DNA from: an uncultured SAR86 cluster bacterium
GTDB taxonomy: Bacteria > Pseudomonadota > Gammaproteobacteria > Magnimaribacterales > D2472
Assembly (NCBI GenBank): GCA_902515455.1
Contig: CABXUO010000010.1
Span: 1-40,503 of the forward strand
Reading direction: 5' to 3'
DNA: 40,503 bases
Shown here piece after piece: positions 14,469 through 23,931 of the stretch. Position numbers and translations under genes: made by a program. The notes beneath the pieces are model-generated. The model worked only from the letters and a program-made list of their open reading frames with translations. It was not told the DNA's origin and searched no databases. Numbering within the stretch: the first letter of the stretch is position 1; every line of letters begins with the position of its first letter.

Positions 14469-17324
14469 TTAGGGATTCACTAAGGGATTTGTACCTAGGC
14501 CTGAACCATATATTACAGCATTAAGCCAGATTCTATTTGTTCCTCTAGTCGAACCTCTGAAGTTTGGCTCACCAGAAAATAAAATTACTTGTCCTTTACC
14601 AACTTTCTCTCTAGTTACATAGGCTGAATTAGCTATTCTTTGTGCAGCTTCTGGCCAAACTAAACCACTCATTCTTACCTTTATATCTTTTTGTGGTGGA
14701 ATGAGAGACCAATTTATTTGTTTTGATTCATCCACATTTTCATTAGAAATAAGCGCGCCTATTCTGACCGCAGCTTCCACGTTACTTCCCGTCATTAAGA
14801 CAGGATAATTAGAGTACAGAACGGGTAATATCTCTGGACTACCAAAAGTTAACCAATGTTTTTGATCTGTTCTTCCAGCTACAAATGATCCAGATGGCAT
14901 AAAAATTGATTGCCACTTATCTCTCATTTCAAACTGTTCCTGAGACATTTCTGTTTCACTTAATTCCCATGGATAATCAATTAAATTGTCGACACCATTA
15001 CTATTAACTGTATCTTTATCAATCTGATCATCTAACGCCATTAACTCTCTCAAAAGATCAAATTTATAATCATTAATATTTTTAAATACATTTTGTATTT
15101 GTTTTGCATTTCCTAAACCATCATTTGAAGATAGAAATCTTGTCGACCTGTTATGAGCAATTAGGGTACCGCCATTTCTTATCCATTCTGATAGGTTTTC
15201 TAATTCGTTGGTATTCATATCTGGATATCCGCTTGGAAGAATTAGCGTGTTATAGCGTCTCAAGTCGGCATATCCAGCAAAAGAACCATTTACGAGGCTA
15301 TGCCTTATTCCAAGATGATGATCTAATGACCACCAACTAACTCCAACATCATAAGAGTTGTAATCACCATGTCCCAAAATGGCAATCTGAGGTTTTTTTA
15401 ATAATCTAAAATGCCTGCCACCCCAGTCAGGCAATCCTTCTGGTCCAAAGCCGGATTCTATTGACTGAACAGGTATATTTAGATCAGCAGATATTTCTTT
15501 TATTTGAGTAATTAAATTTCCATTGCCTGGGTTATCCATAGCAATAACAGCAACACTTCCTCGAGATAACTTTTGACCTGAAAGTATTGATTCTTTATCA
15601 ATGATTCGTACTTGAACATTTTCTTCAAGCAGTCTTGCTGCAAATGCAACTGATCTATCATCATCACCATCGACTGCCCATATTATTGCATTATCATTTA
15701 TCGCAATATTTGTAGAGGAGGGCTCCCAATTAACAAGATTTTTATCAATATTTTCGAGAGCAGTTACAGCTGGCAGACCATACATCATTGTGAAATTGAA
15801 TGCAGTTGTGTCATACATTATAGAAGAACCGTCTCTGAGGTTTTCTTGTCGTTCTTCTATAAGAACTGATTCATCAATTTCTGCATCAAATTCTAATATT
15901 GCCTTTATGAGGGGCGCCTCAGGCTGCCTATTTGGAATAATTAAACTTCCTTCAGGTATTTCATAATTAGCTTCAATATCACCCAATTGATTTACTATTT
16001 TATCTACCAGCAAAGTTTTAGTATTTTTAAATACCTCTATATCTTGGGCTTTTAATTTATCTACTAATGAGTTTAAGCGTCCATGATTTCTAGATGGTAA
16101 GACAACAAAAGTTTGATTAGCATATTTGCTATCTTTAGAAATATTGTATTTACGACCATCCCAATAATCTTTATACATAGCCTTTGTATTAACTTTTAAA
16201 GTATTAAGGTTTTCGATAGTGCTTACAAATTGATGATGGACTGATTCTTTATAAGATTGAATCGTTCCCTCAGGTCTTCTCACGCCATCCTCTGACATTC
16301 TTGATTGTTCATAGAGTATCCCAAGACTGCCACGAAATTGAACATAAAAAGAATATCCTGGATAAAGATCCTCATGCCATTCTCCAGTATAAAAACGCCA
16401 ATTTTTTTTATCGAATGCTTCAGCTTGATCTTTTGCAAATACATTTCCCCATTTAATGAGATCTTCATCTATGTTTTTATTAATAGGCTCTCTTGGAGGC
16501 CCTGTCATGAAAGTGTCTTGTGCACCCATCTCATGCCCATCAACAAGAATCTGAGGTCTCCATTTATTAATTAACTTTACTCTTCCTTGTGTTTCAGGTT
16601 GAGTTAAGTAGAACCAGTCTCTATTTAAATCAAAGTAATAATGATTTGTTCTCCCGTATGGCCAATCTCCAGTATGTAATAGCGATTGATCATCATAATT
16701 TGGAGCGGTGCCTCTGTATTGTTCCAACGACTTTGCAAATCTATCTCTTCCATCAGGATTCATCATAGGATCAATGATAATCACCATATTGTTAAGTAAA
16801 TCCTCAACAGCAGGATCATTGCTTGCAATAAGATGATAAATGACTCCTAAAGCAGCATCTGCCCCAGATGTTTCATTTCCATGAATAGAATATGCCATCC
16901 ATGCTATTGCAGGTAATGAGTCTATAATTGAAATTGCTTCACGATCACTTATTTTTCTTGCGTCAGATAGTTGTGAAATATTTTCTTTAATTTGATCAAG
17001 ATTATTAATATTTTTAGGTGATGAAATAAAAAGAGCATAAAGAGGTCGGTTTTCATGAGATTTTGCATACTCAACAACCTTAATTTTATTTGACTGTTCA
17101 GACCATTTTAAAACTGCATTAGATATTTGCGATGGATTAGCTACTCTATCTCCATAATTAAAATCTAAAAATTCATTAGGATGATCGATTGAATCAATAT
17201 ATGTGCCTGATAGAATTTTTTCAGCATATAAATCTTTGGAGTATGAAGTAGGCTCACTTAAGGTTTCACTATTTAAAACAGTAGAAAAAACTATTGCAAA
17301 CGTAAGTAAATTTTTGATATTCAT
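14469..17324 (-). CDS. Exported M14-family zinc metallopeptidase, large
   Basis: A 951-residue secreted peptidase with signal peptide (KNLLTFAIVFSTVLNSE). The carboxypeptidase domain covers about residues 60-370: zinc ligands H148 and E151 in SIHGNETSG, third ligand H264 in LVDGHEMGAQ, substrate-region MMNPDGRDRF (187-196) and DLNRDW (232-237), and catalytic Glu near 339 in GILYEQSR. The remaining about 560 residues include a GATase-like region (QIAILGHGDYNSYDVG; YNTLILPSGYP) common to large M14 proteins of marine bacteria. It converges on the symporter gene with 13 bases between. Role: probably peptide scavenging in the periplasm or at the surface. Confidence 0.9.
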   Translation of the reverse strand: MNIKNLLTFAIVFSTVLNSETLSEPTSYSKDLYAEKILSGTYIDSIDHPNEFLDFNYGDRVANPSQISNAVLKWSEQSNKIKVVEYAKSHENRPLYALFISSPKNINNLDQIKENISQLSDARKISDREAISIIDSLPAIAWMAYSIHGNETSGADAALGVIYHLIASNDPAVEDLLNNMVIIIDPMMNPDGRDRFAKSLEQYRGTAPNYDDQSLLHTGDWPYGRTNHYYFDLNRDWFYLTQPETQGRVKLINKWRPQILVDGHEMGAQDTFMTGPPREPINKNIDEDLIKWGNVFAKDQAEAFDKKNWRFYTGEWHEDLYPGYSFYVQFRGSLGILYEQSRMSEDGVRRPEGTIQSYKESVHHQFVSTIENLNTLKVNTKAMYKDYWDGRKYNISKDSKYANQTFVVLPSRNHGRLNSLVDKLKAQDIEVFKNTKTLLVDKIVNQLGDIEANYEIPEGSLIIPNRQPEAPLIKAILEFDAEIDESVLIEERQENLRDGSSIMYDTTAFNFTMMYGLPAVTALENIDKNLVNWEPSSTNIAINDNAIIWAVDGDDDRSVAFAARLLEENVQVRIIDKESILSGQKLSRGSVAVIAMDNPGNGNLITQIKEISADLNIPVQSIESGFGPEGLPDWGGRHFRLLKKPQIAILGHGDYNSYDVGVSWWSLDHHLGIRHSLVNGSFAGYADLRRYNTLILPSGYPDMNTNELENLSEWIRNGGTLIAHNRSTRFLSSNDGLGNAKQIQNVFKNINDYKFDLLRELMALDDQIDKDTVNSNGVDNLIDYPWELSETEMSQEQFEMRDKWQSIFMPSGSFVAGRTDQKHWLTFGSPEILPVLYSNYPVLMTGSNVEAAVRIGALISNENVDESKQINWSLIPPQKDIKVRMSGLVWPEAAQRIANSAYVTREKVGKGQVILFSGEPNFRGSTRGTNRIWLNAVIYGSGLGTNPLVNP

Positions 17325-17330
17325 ATAAAT

Positions 17331-17359
17331 ATTTTAATTATTATTTATTAAGATGATAA
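17331..17359 (-). promoter_or_regulatory. Probable promoter of the M14 peptidase gene, leaderless layout
   Basis: Leftward TTATCA (17359-17354), a 17-base spacer, then TAAAAT (17336-17331), six bases, and the ATG (17324). No Shine-Dalgarno is present, so transcription probably begins at or beside the start codon. Confidence 0.5.
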
Positions 17360-17405
17360 TACATATCGCTTTAAATATCGTAGACTAAATTAGATTAAAT
17401 CTTTT

Positions 17406-18518
17406 ATGAAAAAGCTTATATCAATAATATTTATAATAGCAGTATTTGCAGCTGGAATATTTCTATACCTAAGAAATGCAGATGTTGATGTTAATTACGA
17501 AAGATTTAATATGGTTGCACCAGGGATTCTTAGAACTCCGGTTGAACGTTTTAACAATATTGTAGATTATCCATTTAAAGAAAATTACTTAATTATTGGT
17601 AATACTCGCATTCATTATTTAGATGAAGGTCCAAAAGATGGTGAAATTATCTATTTGCTTCACGGAGAACCAGCTTGGAGCTATTTGTTTAGAAAAATGA
17701 TTCCTATACTTACCAGAGCTGGATACAGAGTAATAGCACCTGATATGGTTGGATTTGGGAAGTCTGATAAATATGTGTCGATTAAAGATTATTCTCATCA
17801 AATGCATGTAGATAAAATGACTCAATTAATAGTAGAGCTAGATCTAAATAATGTTACTGCTCATGTTCATGATTGGGGTGGTTTGGTTGGTCTCAGAGTC
17901 ATAGCAGAAGAACCTGAAAGATTTTCAAGAGTCATTGCATCTAATACAAGCTTAATAGCACCAGGGAGAGGTTTTTTTAGAGAGATAATGTCCTTTATTA
18001 GTTATCCATTATTTAAATTATCTATTTGGTTTCAAGGACCAGCTACGTGGGAAGAATTTATAGGTGGTGATGGTTTTACAGGGTGGATAAGATATTCAAG
18101 ATACACTGATAATATTGATGTTGGTGGGATTATGCAGACCTTAGGTAATGTGAATAATGCTGAGAGAGAAGGGTATGAGGCACCTTATCCAAATGCTACC
18201 TATAAAGCTGGAGCACAAATTTTTCCATATTTAATTCCTAGTGAATTAAGAAAAAATGAAAAAGCCTATAGAGAAGTTTTTGAGAAATGGAATAAGCCAT
18301 TTTTAATTGCAAATAGTGATAATGATCCTGTTACAAGAAATAATCCAAGAATGGTTGAAATGTTAAAGAGAATTCCATCAGCTCAAGAAATTTCTATTCA
18401 AGGGCCAGGACATTTTATACAGGAAGAGGCTGGTCCAGAATATGCTCAACTAATAATTGATTTTATTAATGGTAATCCGCAGTCTTTTAAAATAGATAAA
18501 AAGGCTATAGAAAAATAA
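17406..18518 (+). CDS. Membrane-anchored haloalkane dehalogenase-like alpha/beta hydrolase, subfamily I (DhlA type)
   Basis: A 370-residue hydrolase with an N-terminal hydrophobic anchor or signal (1-21), so the catalytic domain should lie outside the inner membrane. It matches the DhlA layout: HGEP (86-89) for the oxyanion site; nucleophile D156 followed by halide-binding W157 in HDWGG; a second halide tryptophan W227 in GFTGW, aligned with DhlA W175; acid D307 in NDPVT; base H336 in GPGHFIQEE. All five expected residues are present, so C-halogen hydrolysis is credible, though ester or epoxide hydrolysis cannot be excluded. It converges on the DUF1214 gene with 11 bases between, and a second dehalogenase-type gene lies 1.4 kb further on. 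Confidence 0.82.
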   Translation: MKKLISIIFIIAVFAAGIFLYLRNADVDVNYERFNMVAPGILRTPVERFNNIVDYPFKENYLIIGNTRIHYLDEGPKDGEIIYLLHGEPAWSYLFRKMIPILTRAGYRVIAPDMVGFGKSDKYVSIKDYSHQMHVDKMTQLIVELDLNNVTAHVHDWGGLVGLRVIAEEPERFSRVIASNTSLIAPGRGFFREIMSFISYPLFKLSIWFQGPATWEEFIGGDGFTGWIRYSRYTDNIDVGGIMQTLGNVNNAEREGYEAPYPNATYKAGAQIFPYLIPSELRKNEKAYREVFEKWNKPFLIANSDNDPVTRNNPRMVEMLKRIPSAQEISIQGPGHFIQEEAGPEYAQLIIDFINGNPQSFKIDKKAIEK

Positions 18519-18529
18519 GGTTACTTTAG

Positions 18530-19798
18530 TTAATAATTAAATCTTTTTTGAACATGCTCCCTTCTTTTTTGTATTTGAATCTCTCTTTCACCTTCTATTA
18601 TCTTTTTTTCATCACTTGGAAGGTACTTGTTAAGATCATTAAATTTTATTAATTGAGCAGAAGGGTAGAGACTTTTATCAAGAGATGCATTTTTCAATCC
18701 ATCATATCTCATCAATATTACACCTCTATTAAAATCTTCTATATCTAACCAGTTGTGATAACCAGGATCTTTCTTTGAAAGAAGATAATAAATAGCCCCA
18801 TCAGAGCTTACTTTTGATTGATCTAAAGTTAGACTTGATATCCTATTAGCATAATCCAAAGATTGCCACCATGGATTACCTAGCTGTATTCCTTGATAAG
18901 ATGATTCTGTTGGCCATACTTTTATAATTAAAACTTCATCATTTTTTAAATTAAAGTGACCAACAGACATTAACCTACCTGAGAGCCCGCCTGTTTGACC
19001 AACCTGCCTTGGCTTAGATATAGAGTTTAATGGCATTATTTGCTCAACTCTTTTTAAATGATAATCAGGCCATCGAGTTATATTAGAAAGAAGTTCATTA
19101 GCTAAATTTATAAGATCCTCTGCAACACTATCAGTATTAATTTTTGGATATGAACCTTTTTCTTTATCAATTCTATCAATGTGAATTGTTCCAGGAACTT
19201 CGTTATTCCAATCAGAAAGAGTTTGTCTAACTAGAAGTCTTGTAGAGGTATTTTCAAGAGGCATCCAATTATCGAAATCCATATTTTTACCGCCTACTAT
19301 TATCTCAAAAGATCCGTCTTGATTATATTTAAGATCATCAAGCACATATAGAGATTTCGAGAGGGTATCAGGTAGATATGTAGTAAACGATATTGTTTTA
19401 GAGCCTCCACGTGTACCCCAAACTCTATATGTACCAGAACCATCCAAAAAAGTTTGATGATATGTTTGATCAGCATTATCCATGCCAGTTTTTGTAAAAG
19501 TGTTTAAATTATTAAAGTAGGGGAAGTCATGATCGTTAATAACCTCTTGTTTTATTGTGCTTATCAAACTGCTTAGTATATGAATATAAGCTTGGGCCTT
19601 TTCTCTATCTGAAGAATAATATTTATGTGATTGAACAAATTCCCCTGATTGAACTAGCGATTCTATGAAAGCATCATATGAAGACTCAATAGTTCCCTCA
19701 TGAATAATTTTTTTTGGTTCATATAGTCTAAATTGCCATAAATAACTTAAAACAAATCCTATGAATAAACCAATTATTAAATATAGAATTTTTTTCAT
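18530..19798 (-). CDS. DUF1214-domain protein with N-terminal membrane anchor
   Basis: A 422-residue protein starting MKKILYLIIGLFIGFVLSYLWQF, a single anchor or signal. The C-terminal half contains the DUF1214-like stretch IQLGNPWWQSLDYANRISSL, then DPGYHNWLDIEDFNRGVILMRYDG. The middle has SGTYRVWGTRGG and a beta-rich pattern. The function of the domain is not established. It probably faces the periplasm, as its convergent neighbour, the anchored dehalogenase-like hydrolase, should. Basic C-terminal tail (KRREHVQKRF). No convincing Shine-Dalgarno; the 102-base upstream gap is rich in AT palindromes. Confidence 0.78.
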   Translation of the reverse strand: MKKILYLIIGLFIGFVLSYLWQFRLYEPKKIIHEGTIESSYDAFIESLVQSGEFVQSHKYYSSDREKAQAYIHILSSLISTIKQEVINDHDFPYFNNLNTFTKTGMDNADQTYHQTFLDGSGTYRVWGTRGGSKTISFTTYLPDTLSKSLYVLDDLKYNQDGSFEIIVGGKNMDFDNWMPLENTSTRLLVRQTLSDWNNEVPGTIHIDRIDKEKGSYPKINTDSVAEDLINLANELLSNITRWPDYHLKRVEQIMPLNSISKPRQVGQTGGLSGRLMSVGHFNLKNDEVLIIKVWPTESSYQGIQLGNPWWQSLDYANRISSLTLDQSKVSSDGAIYYLLSKKDPGYHNWLDIEDFNRGVILMRYDGLKNASLDKSLYPSAQLIKFNDLNKYLPSDEKKIIEGEREIQIQKRREHVQKRFNY

Positions 19799-19840
19799 TT
19801 GTATTTTGTTATCAATAGGTTAGGGTGCAATTTTATTCCT

Positions 19841-19905
19841 GTAATATTATATTACTTCGCATAATATATATTATGTTAAATTATATAGGATTATTTATAC
19901 CTATA
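19841..19905. repeat. Cluster of three AT-rich palindromes
   Basis: GTAATATTATATTAC (19841-19855), CATAATATATATTATG (19860-19875, perfect 16 bp) and TATAGG (19884-19889) with CCTATA (19900-19905) lie in a row between the subfamily II dehalogenase gene and the DUF1214 gene. They could be operators of the DUF1214 promoter or part of mRNA 3'-end structure for the dehalogenase. There is no T-run fitting a standard terminator. Confidence 0.4.
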
Positions 19906-20755
19906 ATTCTGATATAAACTCCTTAATATAAGCTGTTATGTCATCTGGAGAGTCTTCTTGAATGAAATGATTGCCTTTCACTACAACTTCCTTAAGGTTT
20001 TCCCATGTTCTTACTTCATCTCTTTGTGTACCAACCAACAAGAAGCCTGGTTCAGCATTAATAAATAACTTTGGAATATTCGAGGTCTTATGAAATTTTG
20101 CATTCATCTTTATCTCATTGTGAGTATCAAATGGCTCTTCATTAAAAGGTATATTTCTTGGAAATGTTAATGTTGGTCGTCTATCTTCACCTTGTTGCGT
20201 AAATGGTCTCAAATATTCCTTTTTTGCCTCTTCAGACATTGGGTTAATTGGGTCATTAAATAAAATTCTTTCTACAAAGAAATTTTTATCTAAAATTAAT
20301 TCTTCACCTGCATCTGATCTAAAAAGTTTAAAAATTTTTGTACCAGCTTCAGGCCATTGATCCCAAGTTAACGGAACAGTAACTCCTTCCATAAAAGTTA
20401 TTGAAGAAATACTATCTGAATGTAATCTCGAATACTTTAATCCAAGGCCGCAACCCCAATCATGTATTACAAGGTGTATTTTGTTTCCAAGATCTAATTT
20501 TTTTAAAAATCCTTCCAAATACCCATATTGACCGTTAAAACTGTATCCAGGATTGTCAATGCCTTCAAGCTTTTCTGAGTCTCCCATGCCTATTAGATCT
20601 GGAACAATTACTCTAAATGATTTATTAAAATTAGGTGCTATATTTCTCCATAAATATGAAGATGTTGGATTTCCGTGAATAAAAACAATAGCATCTCCAA
20701 TTCCCTTATCTATGTAAGCAATTTTTTTACCATTTACACTAATAAATTTTTTCAC
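19901..20755 (-). CDS. Haloalkane dehalogenase, subfamily II (LinB/DhaA type)
   Basis: A 284-residue cytoplasmic alpha/beta hydrolase very close in layout to LinB. It has HGNPTSSYLWRN (27-38) with halide-binding N29; VIHDWG (96-101) with nucleophile D99 and halide-binding W100; catalytic acid E123 in FMEGVTVP; and base H263 in GNHFIQEDSPD. LinB-like blocks GEDRRPTLTFPR and PKLFINAEPG are also present. It replaces halogen on alkyl halides with hydroxyl. It starts 1 base after the DUF1330 gene and must be co-transcribed with it. The natural substrate is unknown. No signal peptide, so the reaction is intracellular. Confidence 0.92.
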   Translation of the reverse strand: MKKFISVNGKKIAYIDKGIGDAIVFIHGNPTSSYLWRNIAPNFNKSFRVIVPDLIGMGDSEKLEGIDNPGYSFNGQYGYLEGFLKKLDLGNKIHLVIHDWGCGLGLKYSRLHSDSISSITFMEGVTVPLTWDQWPEAGTKIFKLFRSDAGEELILDKNFFVERILFNDPINPMSEEAKKEYLRPFTQQGEDRRPTLTFPRNIPFNEEPFDTHNEIKMNAKFHKTSNIPKLFINAEPGFLLVGTQRDEVRTWENLKEVVVKGNHFIQEDSPDDITAYIKEFISEL

Positions 20756-20756
20756 T

Positions 20757-21071
20757 TTATTTCCTTGGTGGTAATCCCTTCACACGTTGAAGTGTGATTT
20801 CTGTTGCTGCCCTTCTATGTTTACTTAACTCTTGGTATCCCTCATCTGCCCACCAATTATCAGCATCTTCCTCTGTTGGAAAGGAAAATATAATTGTTCT
20901 TCCTGGTAGAGGCTCTACTCCCTCAAGAATCTGACGATTATCGTCATATGTTATAAAGGTACCATTATGTTTTTTAAGAAATGAAAAAAAGCCTTTTTCA
21001 TATATCCGATATTCATCTTTATCATGTATCGTTAAATTTACTACCATATACACGCTTATATTCTCTGACAT
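20757..21071 (-). CDS. DUF1330-family small protein
   Basis: A 104-residue ferredoxin-fold (dimeric alpha/beta barrel-like) protein with VYMVVNLTIHDKDEYRIYEK at the N-terminus and PGRTIIFSFPTEEDADNWW, as in DUF1330. The biochemical role of the family is not known. A strong AAGGAG ribosome-binding site lies 7 bases upstream. It is the first gene of a two-gene operon with the LinB-type dehalogenase, divergent from infA with 43 bases shared between promoters. Confidence 0.88.
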   Translation of the reverse strand: MSENISVYMVVNLTIHDKDEYRIYEKGFFSFLKKHNGTFITYDDNRQILEGVEPLPGRTIIFSFPTEEDADNWWADEGYQELSKHRRAATEITLQRVKGLPPRK

Positions 21072-21102
21072 AATTTTCTCCTTTTAATCAATTATTTTAG
21101 TG

Positions 21103-21108
21103 TAAAAT
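21103..21108 (+). promoter_or_regulatory. Candidate -10 element of infA
   Basis: TAAAAT ends 6 bases before the infA ATG (21115), preceded by TG. No clear -35 and only AGGG directly before the start codon. The layout fits a leaderless or near-leaderless mRNA. Confidence 0.4.
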
Positions 21109-21114
21109 AGGGAT

Positions 21115-21333
21115 ATGGCAAAAGAAGACAATTTAGAATTTGAAGGAGAGGTAATAGAAACTCTTCCTAATACTACTTTTAAAGTTAAATTAGAAAACGA
21201 TCATATAATTGAAGCTCATATTTCAGGAAAAATGCGAAAGCATTACATTAGGATCTTAACTGGAGATAAGGTTAAAGTTGAAATGACTCCTTATGATCTA
21301 ACAAAAGGCAGGATTACATTCAGAGGGCGTTAG
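21115..21333 (+). CDS. infA: Translation initiation factor IF-1
   Basis: A 72-residue OB-fold protein that occupies the ribosomal A site during initiation. The family pattern is clear: [52 protein letters not shown]. Length is the family standard. Its stop overlaps the stop of convergent clpA by 4 bases (clpA ends at 21330). infA beside clpA is a conserved gammaproteobacterial neighbourhood. Confidence 0.98.
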   Translation: MAKEDNLEFEGEVIETLPNTTFKVKLENDHIIEAHISGKMRKHYIRILTGDKVKVEMTPYDLTKGRITFRGR

Positions 21334-23585
21334 GCCTTAGATTTTGCAGTTTTCTTTTTAGCGGTAAATTTCACTTCGTTTGCAACTAAATCAACTTTGA
21401 TTTGACCGCCCCTACTAAGTTCTCCAAATAACACCTTATCAACCAAGGGTTTCTTAATTTTGTTTGTAATAAACCTTTCCATGGGTCTTGCTCCCATTTC
21501 TTTGTTATATCCATTTTCAGCAATCCAGTTTAAAACTTTTTTAGAATAGATTAATTCAACATTTCTTGCATCAAGCTGCGCTTGAAGCTTAGTAAGAAAT
21601 TTATCAACAATGGACAAGATAACCTTCATTGGCAGATAGTTAAATTGAATAATCTCATCCAATCTATTTCTAAATTCTGGTGAAAATAATTTCTTAAGTG
21701 ACAATAATGCATCAGATTCATTTGATTGATCGCTAAAACCAATACTCTTCTTTTCGAGCAAATCAGCACCAGCATTTGTCGTCATTACAACAATAACATT
21801 TCTAAAATCTGCTTTACGACCATTGTTATCAGTTAAAACTCCTGAATCCATAATCTGAAGAAGTAGATTAAATATATCTGGATGGGCCTTTTCAATTTCA
21901 TCGAGCAAAAGTACGCAATGAGGATTTTGAACAACTGCTTCAGTTAAAAGGCCGCCTTGATCAAAACCAACATATCCTGGAGGTGCCCCAATTAATCTTG
22001 ATACGGTATGTCTTTCCATATACTCAGACATGTCAAATCTTACAAGCTCAATACCCATCATATTGGCTAGTTGAGTGGTGATTTCAGTTTTACCGACTCC
22101 AGTTGGGCCGGCAAATAAGAAAGAACCTATGGTTTTATTGTCATCTCTAAGCCCTGCTCTCGACAATTTAATCGCATTAACTAAACTTTTAATGGCTTGA
22201 TCTTGACCAAAAATAACGGTTTTCAGGTCTGATTCTAATTTCTGCAGATTTATTGATTCCTGATTGGAGATTGTTTGTTCAGGAATCTTAGAAATCTTAG
22301 ATATAGTTTTTTCAATATGTACCTGTTTTACCGTAATTTTTTTAGAATTAGACCTAGATATATTTAATAAAGCACCTGTTTCATCTATTAAATCAATGGC
22401 TTTATCTGGTAAAAATCTGTCATTTAGAAATCGTTTAGATAATGTAACAGCTGAATTAATTGATTCATTTGAGTATTTAACATTATGATGAGACTCATAG
22501 TTAGTTTTTAAACCATCTAGGATCTTTATACACTCATCTACAGACGGCTCTAATACGTCGATTTTTTGAAATCTTCTAGATAAGGCCTGATTCTGATTAA
22601 AAACACCTCTATATTCTTGAAAAGTTGTTGAACCAATACATCGAAGTTTTCCTTTACCTAATGCAGGTTTCAAAAGATTTGAGACATCCAAGCTTCCCCC
22701 AGATGCTGACCCAGCACCAATAATTGTATGAATTTCGTCAATAAATAAAATTGGATTGTTTTGTTTATCCAAAAAGTTTAGTACTGATTTAAGTCTTTTT
22801 TCAAAATCGCCTCTATATTTGGTTCCAGCAATTAACGCTCCTATATCTAAAGAATATAATCTAGATTCATGCAAGAATTCGGGCGTATCTTTTGCGTTGA
22901 TTAAATGGGCCAAACCCTCAGCTATTGCAGTTTTACCAACACCAGATTCCCCAACTAATAATGGATTATTTTTAGTTCGTCTAGCTAGGATTTGTATTAT
23001 CCGTTCCACTTCATCTGTTCGCCCTACTAACTGGTCAACTTTATTAGTTTCGGCTAAATTATTTAAATCAATTAAAAATTCTAATTCGTTGCTTTCAGGG
23101 GAGGACTGCTGCTCCTTGCCCTCCTCTAATGGGGCTGACTCAGATTTAGGAGATGCTTCCTCTGGTTTACCATGAGAGATATACGAAACAATATCTAATC
23201 TTCCAATTCCTTGTTTTGAAAGAAGAAATACCGAATGAGATTCCTTTTCAGAAAAAATTGCAACTAATAAATTAATTGGTTTTACAACTCCCTTACCTGA
23301 GGACTGAACATGAAAAACAGCTCTTTGAAGAACCCTTTGAAAACCTAATGTTGGTTGAACAGGCTTTTTTGCATCAGACTTAACAGGAGTATTATCTCTT
23401 ACATGCTCTTCAAGATTTTCCCTTAAAGTTGCTAAATTTACATCATTTGATTCAAGGGCTTGCCGGACTTCAAAATCAGCGATAAGCATTAAGAGAAGAT
23501 GTTCAATCGTAAGGTACTCAAGATTTTGATCTTGAGCCTGATCGAATAAATTTGCTATTGATTGTTCTAATTCTTTACTAAACAT
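21330..23585 (-). CDS. clpA: ATP-dependent Clp protease ATP-binding subunit ClpA
   Basis: A 751-residue HSP100 unfoldase that feeds substrates into ClpP. It has an N-domain at about 1-137, a Glu/Ser/Pro-rich linker at about 138-170, AAA module 1 with Walker A GESGVGKT (212-219) and Walker B ILFIDEIH (279-286), and AAA module 2 with Walker A GPTGVGKT (493-500) and [11 protein letters not shown]. An IGF loop (KKSIGFSD) fits the ClpP-docking position. The tail is basic ([13 protein letters not shown]). Its ATG overlaps the clpS stop by 1 base (TAATG). clpP is not in the window. Confidence 0.97.
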   Translation of the reverse strand: MFSKELEQSIANLFDQAQDQNLEYLTIEHLLLMLIADFEVRQALESNDVNLATLRENLEEHVRDNTPVKSDAKKPVQPTLGFQRVLQRAVFHVQSSGKGVVKPINLLVAIFSEKESHSVFLLSKQGIGRLDIVSYISHGKPEEASPKSESAPLEEGKEQQSSPESNELEFLIDLNNLAETNKVDQLVGRTDEVERIIQILARRTKNNPLLVGESGVGKTAIAEGLAHLINAKDTPEFLHESRLYSLDIGALIAGTKYRGDFEKRLKSVLNFLDKQNNPILFIDEIHTIIGAGSASGGSLDVSNLLKPALGKGKLRCIGSTTFQEYRGVFNQNQALSRRFQKIDVLEPSVDECIKILDGLKTNYESHHNVKYSNESINSAVTLSKRFLNDRFLPDKAIDLIDETGALLNISRSNSKKITVKQVHIEKTISKISKIPEQTISNQESINLQKLESDLKTVIFGQDQAIKSLVNAIKLSRAGLRDDNKTIGSFLFAGPTGVGKTEITTQLANMMGIELVRFDMSEYMERHTVSRLIGAPPGYVGFDQGGLLTEAVVQNPHCVLLLDEIEKAHPDIFNLLLQIMDSGVLTDNNGRKADFRNVIVVMTTNAGADLLEKKSIGFSDQSNESDALLSLKKLFSPEFRNRLDEIIQFNYLPMKVILSIVDKFLTKLQAQLDARNVELIYSKKVLNWIAENGYNKEMGARPMERFITNKIKKPLVDKVLFGELSRGGQIKVDLVANEVKFTAKKKTAKSKA

Positions 23586-23923
23586 TAATCTGTTAACGGC
23601 TCTATTTCACTTATGAGAGGATGCTCATGAGCTTTTGCCATTTCGTTAATTTCGTGAGATTTCATTTCAGCAATCTCTTTAGGAAATATACCACATACTC
23701 CCTTTCCTTTTGTATGAACTGCAAGCATTATTTGAGTTGATCTTTCGTGATCATAACCAAAAATTGATTGGAGAATGTAAACAACAAATTCCATAGGTGT
23801 AAAGTCATCATTCAGAAGAACAACTTGATACAATGGAGGTTCCTTTAATTCTGGTCTACCCTCTAAAACAAGCGTTCCTAAATCACCTGCACCATTGGAA
23901 CCGTTGGAAGATTCTGAAGACAT
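23585..23923 (-). CDS. clpS: ClpS adaptor of the N-end rule pathway
   Basis: A 112-residue adaptor that binds proteins with bulky hydrophobic N-termini and delivers them to ClpA. The core is PPLYQVVLLNDDFTPMEFVVYIL (the NDDxTPMEFV pocket), AVHTKGKGVCGIFPKEIAE (the HxxG region) and the C-terminal AHEHPLISEIE. The start at 23923 is preferred to an in-frame ATG at 23971 because GAGGA precedes it and the longer form would run into icd. The gap from the icd stop is 8 bases, and clpA follows with a 1-base overlap. Confidence 0.96.
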   Translation of the reverse strand: MSSESSNGSNGAGDLGTLVLEGRPELKEPPLYQVVLLNDDFTPMEFVVYILQSIFGYDHERSTQIMLAVHTKGKGVCGIFPKEIAEMKSHEINEMAKAHEHPLISEIEPLTD

Positions 23924-23931
23924 ATAAATCC

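Noticed and set aside
22756..23175. 139-codon open frame on the plus strand
   Set aside because: Runs antisense to the conserved AAA module 1 of clpA; the clpA frame explains the sequence fully.
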